Shown here piece by piece: positions 9,311-20,264 of a DNA stretch of 64,000 bases. This DNA comes from Phymatolithon calcareum. Lineage: Eukaryota > Rhodophyta > Florideophyceae > Hapalidiales. Both the position numbers and the translations under genes were made by a program. The notes beneath the pieces were generated by a model. The model did no database searches. It saw nothing but the letters and a program-made list of their open reading frames with translations, and was not told the origin of the DNA. The stretch's first letter is position 1; the number at the start of each line of letters is the position of its first letter. Where the stretch lies: the NCBI GenBank assembly GCA_977006965.1, contig OZ345367.1:1488001-1552000 (forward strand). The letters are read 5' to 3'.

Positions 9311-10638
9311 CACGCCCGCATGTCGCGAGCAAAAACTGCGAATGCGATGGAATGCCTCCGAGAGTACAACTTGTGGTGCACAAAACACTATTCTAACAAA
9401 ATTTGGTGCCTGAAAGCATTGCCCACGAAGCACAAAGACCGATTCTTCCTGTAACAAAGCCCTGGTGAACTGCATATCGTCCTCGAAGCCCAACAAGTTC
9501 GCATCAATCTCTACCATCGTGTACATGCTTCCCTGTGGTTCGATACACCGAATCCCCGGTGCAGATGCCAGCGCTTTCACTGTGAAGGCTGCGTTCACCT
9601 CCAATTCTTTCATTATCTCCCGAAAAGTAGAGTCATTTACGCCGTCGCTTAGCAGAGTTGGGAGCACGGCTTGCGCAGGCGTGTTTGGCACAAGCATACG
9701 CGTTGTCAATTGACGAATGCCTTTTCGCACTTGCCCACGTTGGAACACATCTGCTCTATCGTGGATCAAAATCCATCCCAGACGCCACGCCAGCCTGGAA
9801 CAACGAATTGCTTGCTAATTCCGCCAACACTTAGCACAGGGACATTTTTGCTCTAGCTACCAATGGAAGTAAACTCTCGTCCTGCGAATGCCATATCTGC
9901 GTACACTTCATCCGCTATTACAGGCAGGTGAAGGTGAGCCGCAGTTTCAAGCAGTTTTTGAATATGTGATTTCTCGAAGACAGACCCGCATGGATTTGAC
10001 GGGTTGTTGACGACAATGGCAGCAGTCCTAGAGTCTGCGAGAGTAGCAAGATGTTCCAAATCGATTTCCCACCTCTGATTCGGCAGAAGCTTGTAGTACC
10101 TACACTCGACGCCAAAACCCTCTGCGATAGTGCGAAACAAGGGGAACCCAGGCTGCGGTACCAATATATTGTCCCCCTCATTGGCGAGCGATCCGATCGC
10201 TATCTCCACGGCTCCGGAGGTGCCGGCTGTCAATACAACATCATCTGGCAATAAGGGAGCTTCAGGCAGAGAATAGCGATTGGCGACCGCAGTACGGGCC
10301 TCAAGAGACCCCATGGACATGGAGTACCCATTGCTCTGCATCTCTCGAATCACATCACAGTGCTTATCCATGCCCTTTTGGCTTACTTTCAGGTTGCCGT
10401 AAATCGTTGGATCACCCACGGAAAGCTTAATGAGTTCTTTTGCAGGATTTGGCTTGACATCAATTCCTTGACCTAATTTTCGAATTGGATTAATTGTCCG
10501 CAGGGATCGCGCCGACGCATTGACAACCCATTTATCACTTCTTCCACCACCTTGTCCATTTGCAGCATTCTTTGGCGGTGGAGGATTTCTCGGGGGACTT
10601 GCAGGTGTCGAACCTGTTCTGCTAGTGCCTTCCGACAA
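9305..10638 (-). pseudogene. tyrosine aminotransferase-type PLP enzyme, disrupted
   Basis: Class I/II aminotransferases of this group move the amino group of tyrosine or related amino acids to a 2-oxo acid using PLP. The first 261 codons carry SVGDPTIYGN, the GTSGAVEIA helix, NNPSNPCG and DEVYADMAF. An in-frame TAG (9853-9855) sits where relatives have Leu, before the PLP-lysine segment SVGGISKQFVVPGWR. A further break follows: GGCGT is duplicated near 9781-9792, shifting into the frame that continues to 9305 (IHDRADVF, YTMVEID, FVRIVF). No in-frame ATG precedes residue 85. Read across the breaks, the length is close to a normal family member. One stop plus one 5-bp duplication argues for a pseudogene. 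The next gene on the same strand ends only 66 bp upstream. Confidence 0.85.
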
Positions 10639-10704
10639 CGCAATTGTGATGTTTCGAGATTTAGATTCTTCCGATGATGAAGCCGCTGAGGCTGAATTCC
10701 AAAA

Positions 10705-11757
10705 TTAAGCATTGGTCGTAACTTTTCTCGCGGTTCCGGCAACACCGCCAGTGGCCCTTCTCCTCTCAGCACCTCTCTCTTGCCAAATTCTATCCACCGT
10801 GGCGCGGATGTCAGCGGGGAGTTCTTCAAGACTTTTGCGTTGTGGGAGCGGGGCCGTCGGGGAGTCAATTTGCACAAATATCTCCGAGTAACATTGAGAG
10901 CACAAAAATCCTGCTTCGATGTCGGTTTTCAAAACTGGGAACTTGCAAAGTGAACATTTCGTGAAATTGGAATCGAACAAAGCTTTGCGAAGAGCGGGAA
11001 AAGGCTTTGGACGAAACGGTACCTCGGCATTCAAAAAGCAGATCTTCGCGGTGATACTAGTTAGCGCAGAGTGAGGCGTCTCGTTACCGGTACACTGGGA
11101 TGACAGTATTGAAGCTGTTTTCGTCGAATCGATATGCCATCGTGACCTGGCATCGGACTCTTCTTTTTCCAAAAGTTGACGCAATTCCGGAGAGTCGTCA
11201 GTACCAGCGACGTCATCGGCAGTGACAACAGAGAGGGCATCCGTGCCGGAGAGGCGGGATACCCGACTAAGCCTTTCGTGGATAGAGGACAGTTTCCTAT
11301 TTAATGCGGGCATATCAAAATTGTGCGGAGATTTATGCGATGGTTCCAAGGCAGAAAAAAACTGTTCTTCGTCCATGCTGTCCGACAATGATTTGAGAGG
11401 CTCAGATTGACCAGCAAGTGGAGCGTGATGCAGAGGCGCTGATGCTGCGGCATTTTCAAATGACGTATCGGAACTGCCTCCGTCTGTGTCCAGCTCTGGG
11501 CGGAAATAAGGCCAAAACGGAGCTGCGATTGGGGAGTCATCGTCTTCTGCATCCGCAGGACGATTCGGAATTACGGCTTCGGAGAAGATTGATGACTTCA
11601 ATAATGCCGATGCTATATCTCGGGATGGAAATTCATTTTCCGCACTGGTTGGGGATTTCGACGATTGAAAATCGTCATCGTCAATTAGTTCACCTTCATC
11701 GATAGGTTGTGCAGACTTGGCTTCGCGGTGACCTACTATGGAACTTAGCATGGACAT
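10705..11757 (-). CDS. hypothetical protein with C-terminal zinc ribbon
   Basis: The ORF is open from about 12015 but the first in-frame ATG is at 11757 (MSMLSSIV), giving 350 codons; a longer form would need an upstream exon or a non-ATG start. Most of the protein is acidic, Ser-rich and probably disordered. Near the C-terminus CSLC and CSQC are spaced by 14 residues (CX2C-X14-CX2C), a likely structural zinc site, followed by a short helical, basic tail. No family is recognised. It lies 66 bp upstream of the aminotransferase remnant on the same strand. Confidence 0.65.
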   Translation of the reverse strand: MSMLSSIVGHREAKSAQPIDEGELIDDDDFQSSKSPTSAENEFPSRDIASALLKSSIFSEAVIPNRPADAEDDDSPIAAPFWPYFRPELDTDGGSSDTSFENAAASAPLHHAPLAGQSEPLKSLSDSMDEEQFFSALEPSHKSPHNFDMPALNRKLSSIHERLSRVSRLSGTDALSVVTADDVAGTDDSPELRQLLEKEESDARSRWHIDSTKTASILSSQCTGNETPHSALTSITAKICFLNAEVPFRPKPFPALRKALFDSNFTKCSLCKFPVLKTDIEAGFLCSQCYSEIFVQIDSPTAPLPQRKSLEELPADIRATVDRIWQERGAERRRATGGVAGTARKVTTNA

Positions 11758-12035
11758 TGCTTTGTTAAGGGTTTCCGGGCTATTGACAACCAAGTCATCG
11801 ATGGCTGAATTTTCACTCTCTGATGAAGATTGCAAACAAACCAAGTTGAAACGCACAGGACGGACAGGATGAGCGCGACGGCTGACCGATGTGACGAAGA
11901 CCGTGCGTCCAAGACATGATCGCGTGGGCTCTGGGCGAATCGCGGATCGTGGAAGACATGGTGCAGGACAAGGGCGGGTGCGAACGCTGACATGGATGCT
12001 GAGATTCGAGGAGATCTAAGGATTGAAGCAATGCG

Positions 12036-12089
12036 TTCGATGTGATGAGACTGGCTCTTGATCTCAAGAGCCACTCTCATCACATCGAA
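12036..12089. repeat. long near-perfect hairpin
   Basis: Two 26-bp arms (12036-12061 and 12064-12089) begin TTCGATGTGATGAGA and end in its complement. They have one mismatch and a 2-base loop. It lies in the 5' region of the zinc-ribbon gene. It could be a cruciform, a small fold-back element or a transcript hairpin. Confidence 0.85.
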
Positions 12090-13157
12090 GATATTACTGT
12101 AGATGAGTCAGGATGAAAATTTAAAATCAATTTAATTGAAAGAATAGTTCCAAAACTTTGAAATAATTGCAATTGCAAATTGTTGAAAAGCTACTTTAGG
12201 TTTTTTGCGACTCCATTCGTCAGTTTTTGAAAAAAATGAGTCATTTGAATTCGTCCTCCGAAATTTTCTGTCCAAAGGGACCCGCGAATATGTTAGGGCA
12301 TTCCCTTACCTGCCAAGGCACACCTGCATTGTTGTCTAATTGCACATTTGCGGACAATAGGAGGTATACCCTACACCGCTGTCGTCGAGTTTTCTTTACT
12401 GTACATCGTTTCTTCTTGTGTGGAGCTACACATGCGGCTCCGCTCAAATAGATACAAAGCACAAATAAACCATGGCGGATATTACCCGTTGCAGGGGGAT
12501 TATTGAGGCACAAGCTCGGTTGCCTATGCCGGGCTTGTTCTTTGGAGATAGACATTGGGTGTGCTCATCCGCCCTTTCTGCACAGAAAAACTGTAATCGC
12601 GGGGAGTTTCCTTTGCTCTGTAATTTCAAAAGAGAAAATGAAGTTTCGAACCTAATGAAAAGCGCAGCGAAGCCCTGAATACAAATGTGTCTTCTCAATA
12701 ACTTGGGCCCTCGACAGTTGACAGCCCCTGGGTTTCGCAATGGGCATTGCGGTTACATTTTTGTAACAGAAGAATGAGAATGAGGATTGTATCGTTATTC
12801 GGTAAATGCAGAAGCAGGAGGATACACAATGAGCGCACTTGCATAGCTCTTGCTTGCTGTTTAATCGCGATGGTCTTATGGCTTGTCATTCGGTTTTCGC
12901 ATTACTCTCTGCTCCAGCAGTACTGTATCATATGTACATGTACAGTACTGTATAGTTAACTCAACGGATCAGATACAGTAGTTACCTACAGCTCCCCGTG
13001 TGCTCGGGGTACTGTAGATAGTTGCCTCATTGCCGGCGTGTACACGCCAGGGGACACCATGCACTATAATAAAATCATTACAATTCACTGTACCGTATTG
13101 CACCATGAATCATGAAAATAGCATCTACTGTACAGTACAGTATCCAGCGACTGCAGC
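12090..13157. other. non-coding stretch with palindromes
   Basis: No credible gene is seen. The part from 12913 to 13142 is rich in palindromic TACTGTAC/GTACAGTAC motifs and contains the perfect palindrome GGCGTGTACACGCC at 13035-13048 and a CCCCG/CGGGG hairpin near 12993-13008. Confidence 0.5.
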
Positions 13158-13474
13158 CTTCAAACCAGGGGAAAGTTAAACAGGGGGAGGAAAGCAAATT
13201 TTGGAGGTTTCAAAGATTATTCTGAAAACGTTGGTCGAGTTGTGCACTGTAAATTATGAGGAGGGTTTCGAGTATCAAAAATATATCTAAAAAGCAGTCA
13301 CAACATCGAGACTCCCAATGTTCACAACTTCATGACGGCTTTCTCACCTATTTTTATGATGCATTTTCGCATTGCCGTTCACGCATCATACAGACCACAC
13401 ATGCACACTTGAGAAAAACGGTATGACAACCGACTTGCGTTCCTCCCCCTGTTTAACTTTCCCCTGCTTCAACT
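13158..13474. mobile_element. hAT-like MITE with perfect 27-bp TIRs
   Basis: The 301-bp element (13166-13466) starts CAGGGGAAAGTTAAAC and ends with the exact complement; the TIRs are 27 bp without mismatch. The flanking octamers are CTTCAAAC (13158-13165) and CTTCAACT (13467-13474), alike in the first six positions. Terminal CAGGG and 8-bp target duplications are hAT features. There is no coding capacity, so it must have been moved by an autonomous hAT element. Confidence 0.75.
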
Positions 13475-13543
13475 CTATCACGTAAAGGCAATTTCATTTT
13501 AAATGGGAAAATAAAAAAACCATTTTGTCTGCAGCCAACTTGT

Positions 13544-13590
13544 CCCTTGTACTGTACACTGTACAGTACTGTGCAAGCAGTACCGTAATA
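13544..13590. repeat. GTACTGTAC palindrome cluster
   Basis: Tandem overlapping palindromes built from TGTACTGTACACTGTACAG. The same motif recurs at about 12930-12955, 13131-13142, 39335 and 54132 in the window. Confidence 0.5.
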
Positions 13591-13826
13591 GAGCATTCTA
13601 AAGGCGTTCCGTCCTTCCGTCAATATATAACGGAATACATGTATGATGTACTACGCGCCGTGTCCAGTAGCGTATCTTGTTGCCGCTTGAGCGGCACGCT
13701 GTCTCAACGAATCAAGCCTGTTGAACTTGTTTCATAATTCAGCTCAGCAAGAGAGCATCCGCGTTGCTTTCAAACAAATTTCTTTTAATATACATTTCCT
13801 GACAATCTTCTTCTGCCGCCGACAGA

Positions 13827-16800
13827 TCACATTTCGCTGCTTCGCATCGCATTGCCTTTCATTTTCATAGCCTTCGCGAGTTGCATTTTCTGCAACGCCA
13901 GTCTCTTCTTAGCCGCCAGCTTGGCGGACTTTGAGATCGTAGGCAGAGGCGCATTAGACTTAACTGTGCTCGCTGGCGGCCGCGCTGATTTTGCAGGAGA
14001 AGGCTTCACTGCAGGTATCCCATGCACTTTGGACGTAGATGAGTCTGCCTTACTTTTGTCCCCCTCTGATGATGGCACATCCACAGCAATAGCGCGGCTG
14101 GAAGCAGCCAAAAGAGAAGAGCAATCCTCTTCTTTGGGAAACACCGCGAAGAATTTGGTTGGATTAGCTTCCGTCGTAACCTTCGGCACAGCACTTCCAA
14201 GCCTTGTCACCGCAAGTCTATCCGGACGTCCTTTGATCCTGCCGCACTTCAGCACATCGGCACCAACGTTAAGCTAAAGATAAACTTCTTCTTTCGTGCC
14301 AGTGCGCACGACATTCAAGAAAGTATCGTTTTTGTCCTTGAAGAGTTCCAACTTGAATAAACCTTCCTTTTTTCCGACAACGCTTTTTTTCGCTTCTGGA
14401 GCACTGCGTTTCACGACGAGAAGGCTTATATTATCAAACACATGCGACCACTCCTTGGAAGGCTTCTCTGCTGGTACAGAATCCATCGGCGTGATTTTCT
14501 TGGTTACATCGCTGCCAGGAGACTTGTCTCCAGCCGCAAGGGACCTTGTCTGATGTTTGACTGCCCCAGGGACGAAATTTGGGGCACCAGGGCTAAGAGA
14601 AGTTTGAAAGCTGGGGATGACAGAGAATGAAAACGGCTTTTCGTCACCGGAACTCCAAGCCCAAATAGTGGTGTGCTCACGGCTTTGGTGTCCAATTTCA
14701 TCGCCTTGCTTTCCGCAGGTTTCAATGCAGGTGGACCGAACGAGGATGTACTTCCAAACAACGGTTTCGGCGCCACATCTGCTCCACCTGTCCCAGCCGA
14801 CTTCCACATATCGCCACTCGCCTTCGCTCCTTCGCCCCATGGCACCCTCGCTTTTAGTTCAGACGCTTTTTCAGCTTGCTCAGGTTTCGCTTTTTCGAAG
14901 AGAGGTGATACTGCCTGTCCGAAGGCAGTTGTGTTCTTGTCAGAGTCAGGCTCGGCAGACATAGGATGATCTGGTATTACCGTTTCTTCCTTTGCGGGAG
15001 TATCAGCAGTTGAGGTTGTGGGTAATGAGGAAGTCGCGCGCTCTATTGATTCCACAATCGCTGCTTGTTCCGACGCCGCGTCGGGCTTTGTGATAGACAT
15101 TGGTTCCGCAGCCTTGACTGAGACTTCTTGATTTCCAGTTCCTTCCTCGAGCGCAGCTTCGTCCTCTTGCGCCTTGCCTTTATCCAAGACAGGTCCGGAA
15201 ACAGATGCTTTCACCGCAGTTGCCACGGGCTTATCATCTACAGCGACTGCCTTCTCCACTGAAGATGAAACCTGCTTTTCTGTCACGGGAGCTCCCACTC
15301 CAAATAAAGGCGCCTTCACTGCCTTGGTGTCCAATTTCATCTCCTTGCTTTGCACAGGTTCAAATGACGGCGCACCGAACGAGGTCGTACTGCCAAACAA
15401 CGATTTGGGCGGTACAATTGCTCCGGCCGTCCCAGCAACATTAGTGTCCAAATCCATCGCCTTGCCTTCCGCAGGTTTGAATTGTGATGCACCGAACGAG
15501 GTCGTATTACCAGACAATGGCTTGGGTGGAACAAATGCTGCGGTCGCCCCAACTCCCTTGGCGCCCAAATTCATCGCCTTGCTTTCCGCCTGTTCTAATT
15601 GAAGTGCACCGAACGGGGACACGCTTCCAAAACATTGCTTTGGGCAGCACGCTTGTTCCGGCTGCCCCAGCTACCTTGGTGTCCAAATTCATAGTCTCGC
15701 TTTCCGCAGGTTTAAGCTGCGGTGCACCGAACGAGGACGTACTTCCAAACAATGGTTTGGGCACTACGCTCACTCCGGCTGTCCCAGCTGCCTTGCTCTC
15801 AAAGTTAATTGTCTTGCTTTCCAAAGGTTTAAATGGAGGTGCACCGAACGAGGATGTACTTCCAAACAACGGTTTCGGCGCCGCATCTGCTCCACCTGTC
15901 CCAGCCGACTTCCAATTATCGCCACTCGCTTTCGCTCCTTCACCAAATGGAACGCTCGCTATTAGTCCAGACGTTCTTTCAGCTTGCTGAGATTTCGAAA
16001 TTCCGAACATAGGTGGTGCTGCCTGTCCGAAGGCAGTTGTGTTCTTGTCAGAGTCGGGCTCGACAGGCATGGAATTATCTTGTGGCACAGTTTCCGGTTT
16101 TGCAAGCGTGCCAACAATCGAAATTATCGGTAGCGAAGAAGTAACGTGCTCTTTTGCTTCTGAAATCCCGAATCGGGCTTTGTAACTGATATTAGTTCCG
16201 CAGCCTTAACTGGGAGTTCTTGGTTACCAGTTCCTCCTCCACCGCAGCTTCGTTCTCTTGCGCCTTGCTTTCATGTGGGACGGGTACTGCGACCGAGCTT
16301 GCACTCCAAATAAAGGCGACTTCACTGCCTTAGTGTCCAAATTAATCTTCTTGCTTTCCACAGGTTTAAATTGTGATGCACCGAACAAGGACGTACTTCC
16401 AAACAACGGTTTCGGCGCCGCATCTGGTCCAGCTGTCCCAGCCGACTTCCAAATATCGCCACTCGCCTTCGCTCCTTCGCCCCATGGGACGCTAGCTAAT
16501 AGTCCAGACGCTTTTTCAGCTTTCTCGGATTTCGATATTCCAAAGATATGTGGTTCTGCTCGTCCGAAAGCAGTGGTGTTCTTGGCGGAGGCAGGCTCGG
16601 TAGACGTAGGATGATCTGGTATTACAGTTTCCGCTTTTGCGAGCGTATCAGCAGTTGAAGTTAATGGTAATGAGGAAGTCACGTGCTCCTTTGCTTCCAT
16701 AATAACTGGTTCTTTCGACGCTGCGTCGGGCGCGGCAACAGACACTGGTTTCGGCGCCATGACCGAGAGGTCATGATTACCAGCTCCTTCACCGACCGCA

Positions 16801-17053
16801 ATTTGGGTTTCTTGCGCGTCGCTTACTTTGGGTACAGATATCGCGGCAGTCTCTTCTTAAGCATTTTTCGGAGATTTTTCATCCACGACGCTCGCATTCT
16901 CCGCAGCCGTATCGTCCTTCACATCCTGGCCAGTATCAGCGTTTTCAGATAACTCAGGAACAACACTGGTCTCAGTCGAGCGCTCAATGACCGCATCCTC
17001 TTCGAAGACATCAAGCTCTTCGTCCACGACATCAGTATAGACCGCCGCAGCAA
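13827..17053 (-). pseudogene. FG-repeat nucleoporin-like gene, disrupted
   Basis: Minus-strand reading gives repeated units with LFGSTSSFGAP, AFGQA and PLFGVG cores separated by Lys/Ala/Ser spacers, as in FG nucleoporins that line the nuclear pore. Reading from 17053: an acidic N-terminus, at least five FG blocks of roughly 40 residues, then a C-terminal domain (FKLELFKDKNDTFLNVVRTG ... TKFFAVFPKEED) that resembles a degenerate Ran-binding domain of the Nup50/Nup2 sort. Breaks include an in-frame TAA near 16857, frameshifts near 16305, 16240, 15633 (a T run) and 14640, and an in-frame TAG at 14274-14276 inside the C-terminal domain. Many breaks fall in repeats or short homopolymers, so assembly error could explain some. 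The 5' end is cut at the tandem repeat beginning at 17130. Confidence 0.7.
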
Positions 17054-17129
17054 ATTTGTTGCTATGATAAAAATCCTATGATAAGCCAACATGAACATGA
17101 ACAAATTTGTTGCGGTATAGACTGGGCCT

Positions 17130-17532
17130 GAATACTGTGCGGGGTGCACGCATAGTCGATATGATTCGAAACTTGTGTATTGAATACTTTGCGGGGTGCC
17201 CGCATAGTCGATATGATTCGAAACTTGTGTATTGAATACTGTGCGGGGTGCCCGCATAGTCGATATGATTCGAAACTTGGATATTGAATACTGTGCGGGG
17301 TGCACGCATAGTCGATATGATTCGAAACTTGTGTATTGAATACTGTGCGGGGTGCCCGCATAGTCGATATGATTCGAAACTTGTATATTAAATACTGTGC
17401 GGGGTGCCCGCATAGTAGATATGATTCGAAGCTTGTGTACTGAATACTGTGCGGGGTGCCCGCATAGTGGATATTACTCGAAACTTGTGTATTGAATACT
17501 GTGCGGGGTGCACGCATAGTCAATATGATTAG
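17130..17532. repeat. 52-bp tandem repeat, nearly 8 copies
   Basis: Units start at 17130, 17182, 17234, 17286, 17338, 17390, 17442 and 17494, an exact 52-bp period, each beginning GAATACTGTGCGGGGTGC and containing GTCGATATGATTCGAA. The last copy is truncated. Units differ by a few substitutions only. Because 52 is not a multiple of 3 and the minus strand has no stop in any frame, three overlapping long ORFs arise; they are not evidence of a protein. Confidence 0.95.
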
Positions 17533-17806
17533 TTTTTTTATTGAAGTAAAGTTTACTCCCACTTGCTACGCCCAATAGGGCTTGAAAGCCTTCTGGATTT
17601 TTCGCCAATAGCAAAACATCGTCAGCAAAGATCACAGCGGGGACATCTGATGTTTCTGATGACACCGTAGATACCCTTTTCGAGAGCTCGTCCATAAACA
17701 TGTTATACAACGTAGGGCTTAGAGGTGACCCTTGAGGGACTCCTCGATCTATGAGAAACCAATTTTTGTCTGGGTCCGCACTAGTAGATATCCACGATGG
17801 CATCAT
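17533..17806 (-). pseudogene. non-LTR (LINE-type) reverse transcriptase fragment
   Basis: About 90 residues match the centre of an RVT_1 reverse transcriptase: GVPQGSPLSPTLYNMFMDEL followed by VIFADDVLLLAKN, the FADD box containing two catalytic Asp. This pattern is that of non-LTR retrotransposons, not copia or gypsy. The downstream side ends abruptly at the 52-bp repeat array and the upstream side at the REV3 fragment, so only the core survives. Confidence 0.8.
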
Positions 17807-17825
17807 GAACGCTCCTGCCTGATTA

Positions 17826-18176
17826 GAGTGTTCAACTTTAATGTTTCAGGTGGATGTCGTCGAAAAGTTGGATGTACTCGGACGAACCGGAGAATTGGCA
17901 CGCGTTTTCGGCGTCGATTTCATGAGCGTGTTGACGCGTGGAAGCCAGTTTCGGGTTGAGAGCATGATGGCACGAGTGGCACACGAGAGAGATTTCTTGT
18001 TGCTTGCTGCTCAGAAAGAGCAAGTTTTCGCGCAGCCGGCTGTGGAAAGCCTGCCTCTTGTTATGGAGCCCATGTCCGCGTTATATGTGGATCCCGTTAT
18101 TGTGCTTGATTTCCAGAGTCTTCACCCGTCCATGATCATCGCGCACAATCTATGCTTCAGCTCTATGATGGGAAAC
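17826..18176 (+). pseudogene. REV3: DNA polymerase zeta catalytic subunit fragment
   Basis: About 115 residues resemble the REV3 B-family polymerase between the exonuclease-like region and polymerase motif A: LGRTGELARVFGVDF, SVLTRGSQFRVESMM, and VLDFQSLHPSMIIAHN, where the Asp of DFQSLHPS would bind metal. REV3 elongates past DNA lesions. The similarity stops near 18176 and the ORF runs on into unrelated sequence to 18311. REV3 proteins are well over a thousand residues, so this is a small fragment. It is wedged between a LINE fragment and a gypsy fragment, suggesting either a gene destroyed by insertions and deletions or a captured exon. Confidence 0.75.
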
Positions 18177-18266
18177 ATAAACAAAATCCAAACTTGGGGA
18201 GAACCTCGTCATCTTGGCGTCGCAGTTCGCCACCTCGAGAAGGCCTGGCCAGATTGTATGGCCCAA

Positions 18267-18887
18267 CTAGTTCACCGAGCGGTCAAAGTTGGTGCACTTC
18301 TTCAACTTTAGTGAGAGGCCGGCCGCCTTCAACGTGCACAGAATCTCCTTGACGTGTCGTAGGTGGTCGTCGAACGAAGAAGAAAAGATTATGATGTCGT
18401 CTATGTACAGCAGACACGACTGCCATTTAAACCGAGCAAGAATGATGTCAATAGCTCGTTGGAATGTGGCCGGGGCGTTTGTCAGGCCGCAGGGCATCTT
18501 CTTGAACCGGAAGGTTCGGCTGTGACAGGTAAATGTCGTTTTGTAGCGGTCTTCGTCGCGAATGGGGATCTGCCTGAATCCCCAGTTGCAGTCCAGAGTC
18601 GTGAAGAACTTAGCGTGGCCCAGGGAGTCGATACACTCATCCATACGCGGTAGAGGATACGAGTCCTTCATGGACAGGGCGTTCAGCCGCCGCCGATAAT
18701 CTACGCAGAAGCGCCATCGTCCGTCCGGTTTAGGGACAATGACAACCGGGGAGGACCACTCCGACGATGAGGGCTCGATAACATCCAAGCGCAAAATTTC
18801 CTCCACTTCTGTCTTTTCGACCTCCCGGGCCTTATGCTCCACGCGTTTGGTGGGTGGACAGACACACGGGTCGAGCGCCAGCCTCAA
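18267..18887 (-). pseudogene. gypsy reverse transcriptase, N-terminal part
   Basis: The 206-codon ORF has hallmark gypsy RT segments: SEWSSPVVIVPKPDGRWRFC, YPLPRMDECID, FTTLDCNWGFRQI, FRFKKMPCGLTNAPATFQR and LLYIDDIIIFS (catalytic YIDD). It is preceded by a frameshift near 18850, where the 175-codon ORF 18832-19359 (linker between protease and RT) runs out of frame. It stops soon after the YIDD box because the element is truncated at the boundary with the REV3 fragment. Confidence 0.88.
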
Positions 18888-19307
18888 GATCGATTAGGTG
18901 TTCGGTGGCTTTCATGGTTCCTAGATGGTCCTGCCACATGTCCTCGAACTCACGAAGCATATCGCGGACTTGGCATTGTTCGTCGTTCGACAGGTGGTCC
19001 AAGTTAACATCATCCACCGTCACGCGCTCGCGCACGCCGGGCGACTCAGGGATCTGTGGCGCGAATCTGGACTGTGCGTTGTCATCGTGTAAGGCCTGTG
19101 GGCGGTCAGAAAGCGCAGGCACTGAAAGGTCCGGTCGCCGAGGGTCAATATTGACCGTGAATATTTTTGTCGGGACCGGTAGCGCCAAGGCCAAGACTTC
19201 GTGTTTTGCGAGTGTCACATCTGCGGACGAAAAGGTAGCGACCAAGATCCGGAAAGGCACGAGCGGTCTAACGTAAACTAGGCCGTTGGCCACGCTATCT
19301 CGCTTCC

Positions 19308-19820
19308 TCAAGTACAAATGCGGAGCCGGAGCAAGGACTCTGGTACCAGAACGCCGCACATCACCTGAACAGTCGCTTCGGTACCGGCCGAGATAACCAT
19401 TCGTCGTGCTACTCGCACGTTTGCCGAAGCTGAGGGGGCGGCTCTTACCAGTTGGGTCTCTGTCGTTGACTGGTTGCTTGGGACCGTTTGGGGGAGGCGC
19501 CTGATCGTAACCCTAGTGCCATCCTCCAACTCGATTAACTTTCCCTGAGGACGCACTAGTTTCACATGTTTGTCGATGAACGTGCAGCCCAAGAGGGCAT
19601 CGGCTCCGAGTTGCCGCACGACAACGAATGGTTGCCGCACAGAGTACGACGCGACTTTGACTGTTAAGGTCACAATCCCCATCGTATCCAGGCGATGACT
19701 TGAAGCAGACGCTAAGTTGACCATGTCACGGCTGTCGTCACACGAAGCAATTACCGCCGGAGGAAGGAGGTCCGCGCGGACCAAGTTGAGACCCGCTCGG
19801 GTGTCCAACACCGTGAACAA
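19308..19820 (-). pseudogene. gypsy retroviral-type aspartic protease
   Basis: This 170-codon piece holds the protease, which would cut Gag-Pol. The active-site motif is VLDTRAG where DTGA or DSGA is normal, so Arg replaces the conserved Gly after DT and activity is doubtful. A second conserved segment, ALLGCTFIDKH, follows (the usual ILGxDxL region). It overlaps the next ORF out of frame, which indicates decay. Confidence 0.65.
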
Positions 19821-20264
19821 TGGTCGTAAGGACCGTTAATCAGGCCCTATGGGGGCCTCTAGATTGTAGTTGTGTGCCGACAGGAAGCACACCTGATACA
19901 GATGGTACTGGGAGGCGGACAGCCAGCTCGGAAGTCCAAACGGCCGAGACAGGATAACCGGAGCCGAGGCTCCTTCATTCGGGGGCTTTCGCGGTGGCTT
20001 CGAGGGCTCACAGCACATCCCCCCATCCGTTTTCCTGGGAGAAGTTCGATTCCGAACTCTCGGTGGTAGACGCCTTTGTTCGTGCTCCACTATGGCGACT
20101 CCTTGTGCTGGGGGCTGTACTTGGTGTACACCTCCTGGAGGACCCATCGTGCGTGGGAATACAATGGGACCTGTCTCGTTCAGAATCGCTACCACCACGT
20201 CTCCAACCATCTCTAACCCCGCAGTCACCGGTGGTGCAGCGCCCATTCCGCGAATTTTCTGTTG

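Noticed and set aside
17130-17532. CRISPR-like array
   Set aside because: Units are contiguous 52-bp repeats with no unique spacers, and the genome is eukaryotic.
16919-17562. Long minus-strand ORFs across the tandem repeat
   Set aside because: All three frames are open because the unit lacks stops; this is a property of the repeat, not coding evidence.
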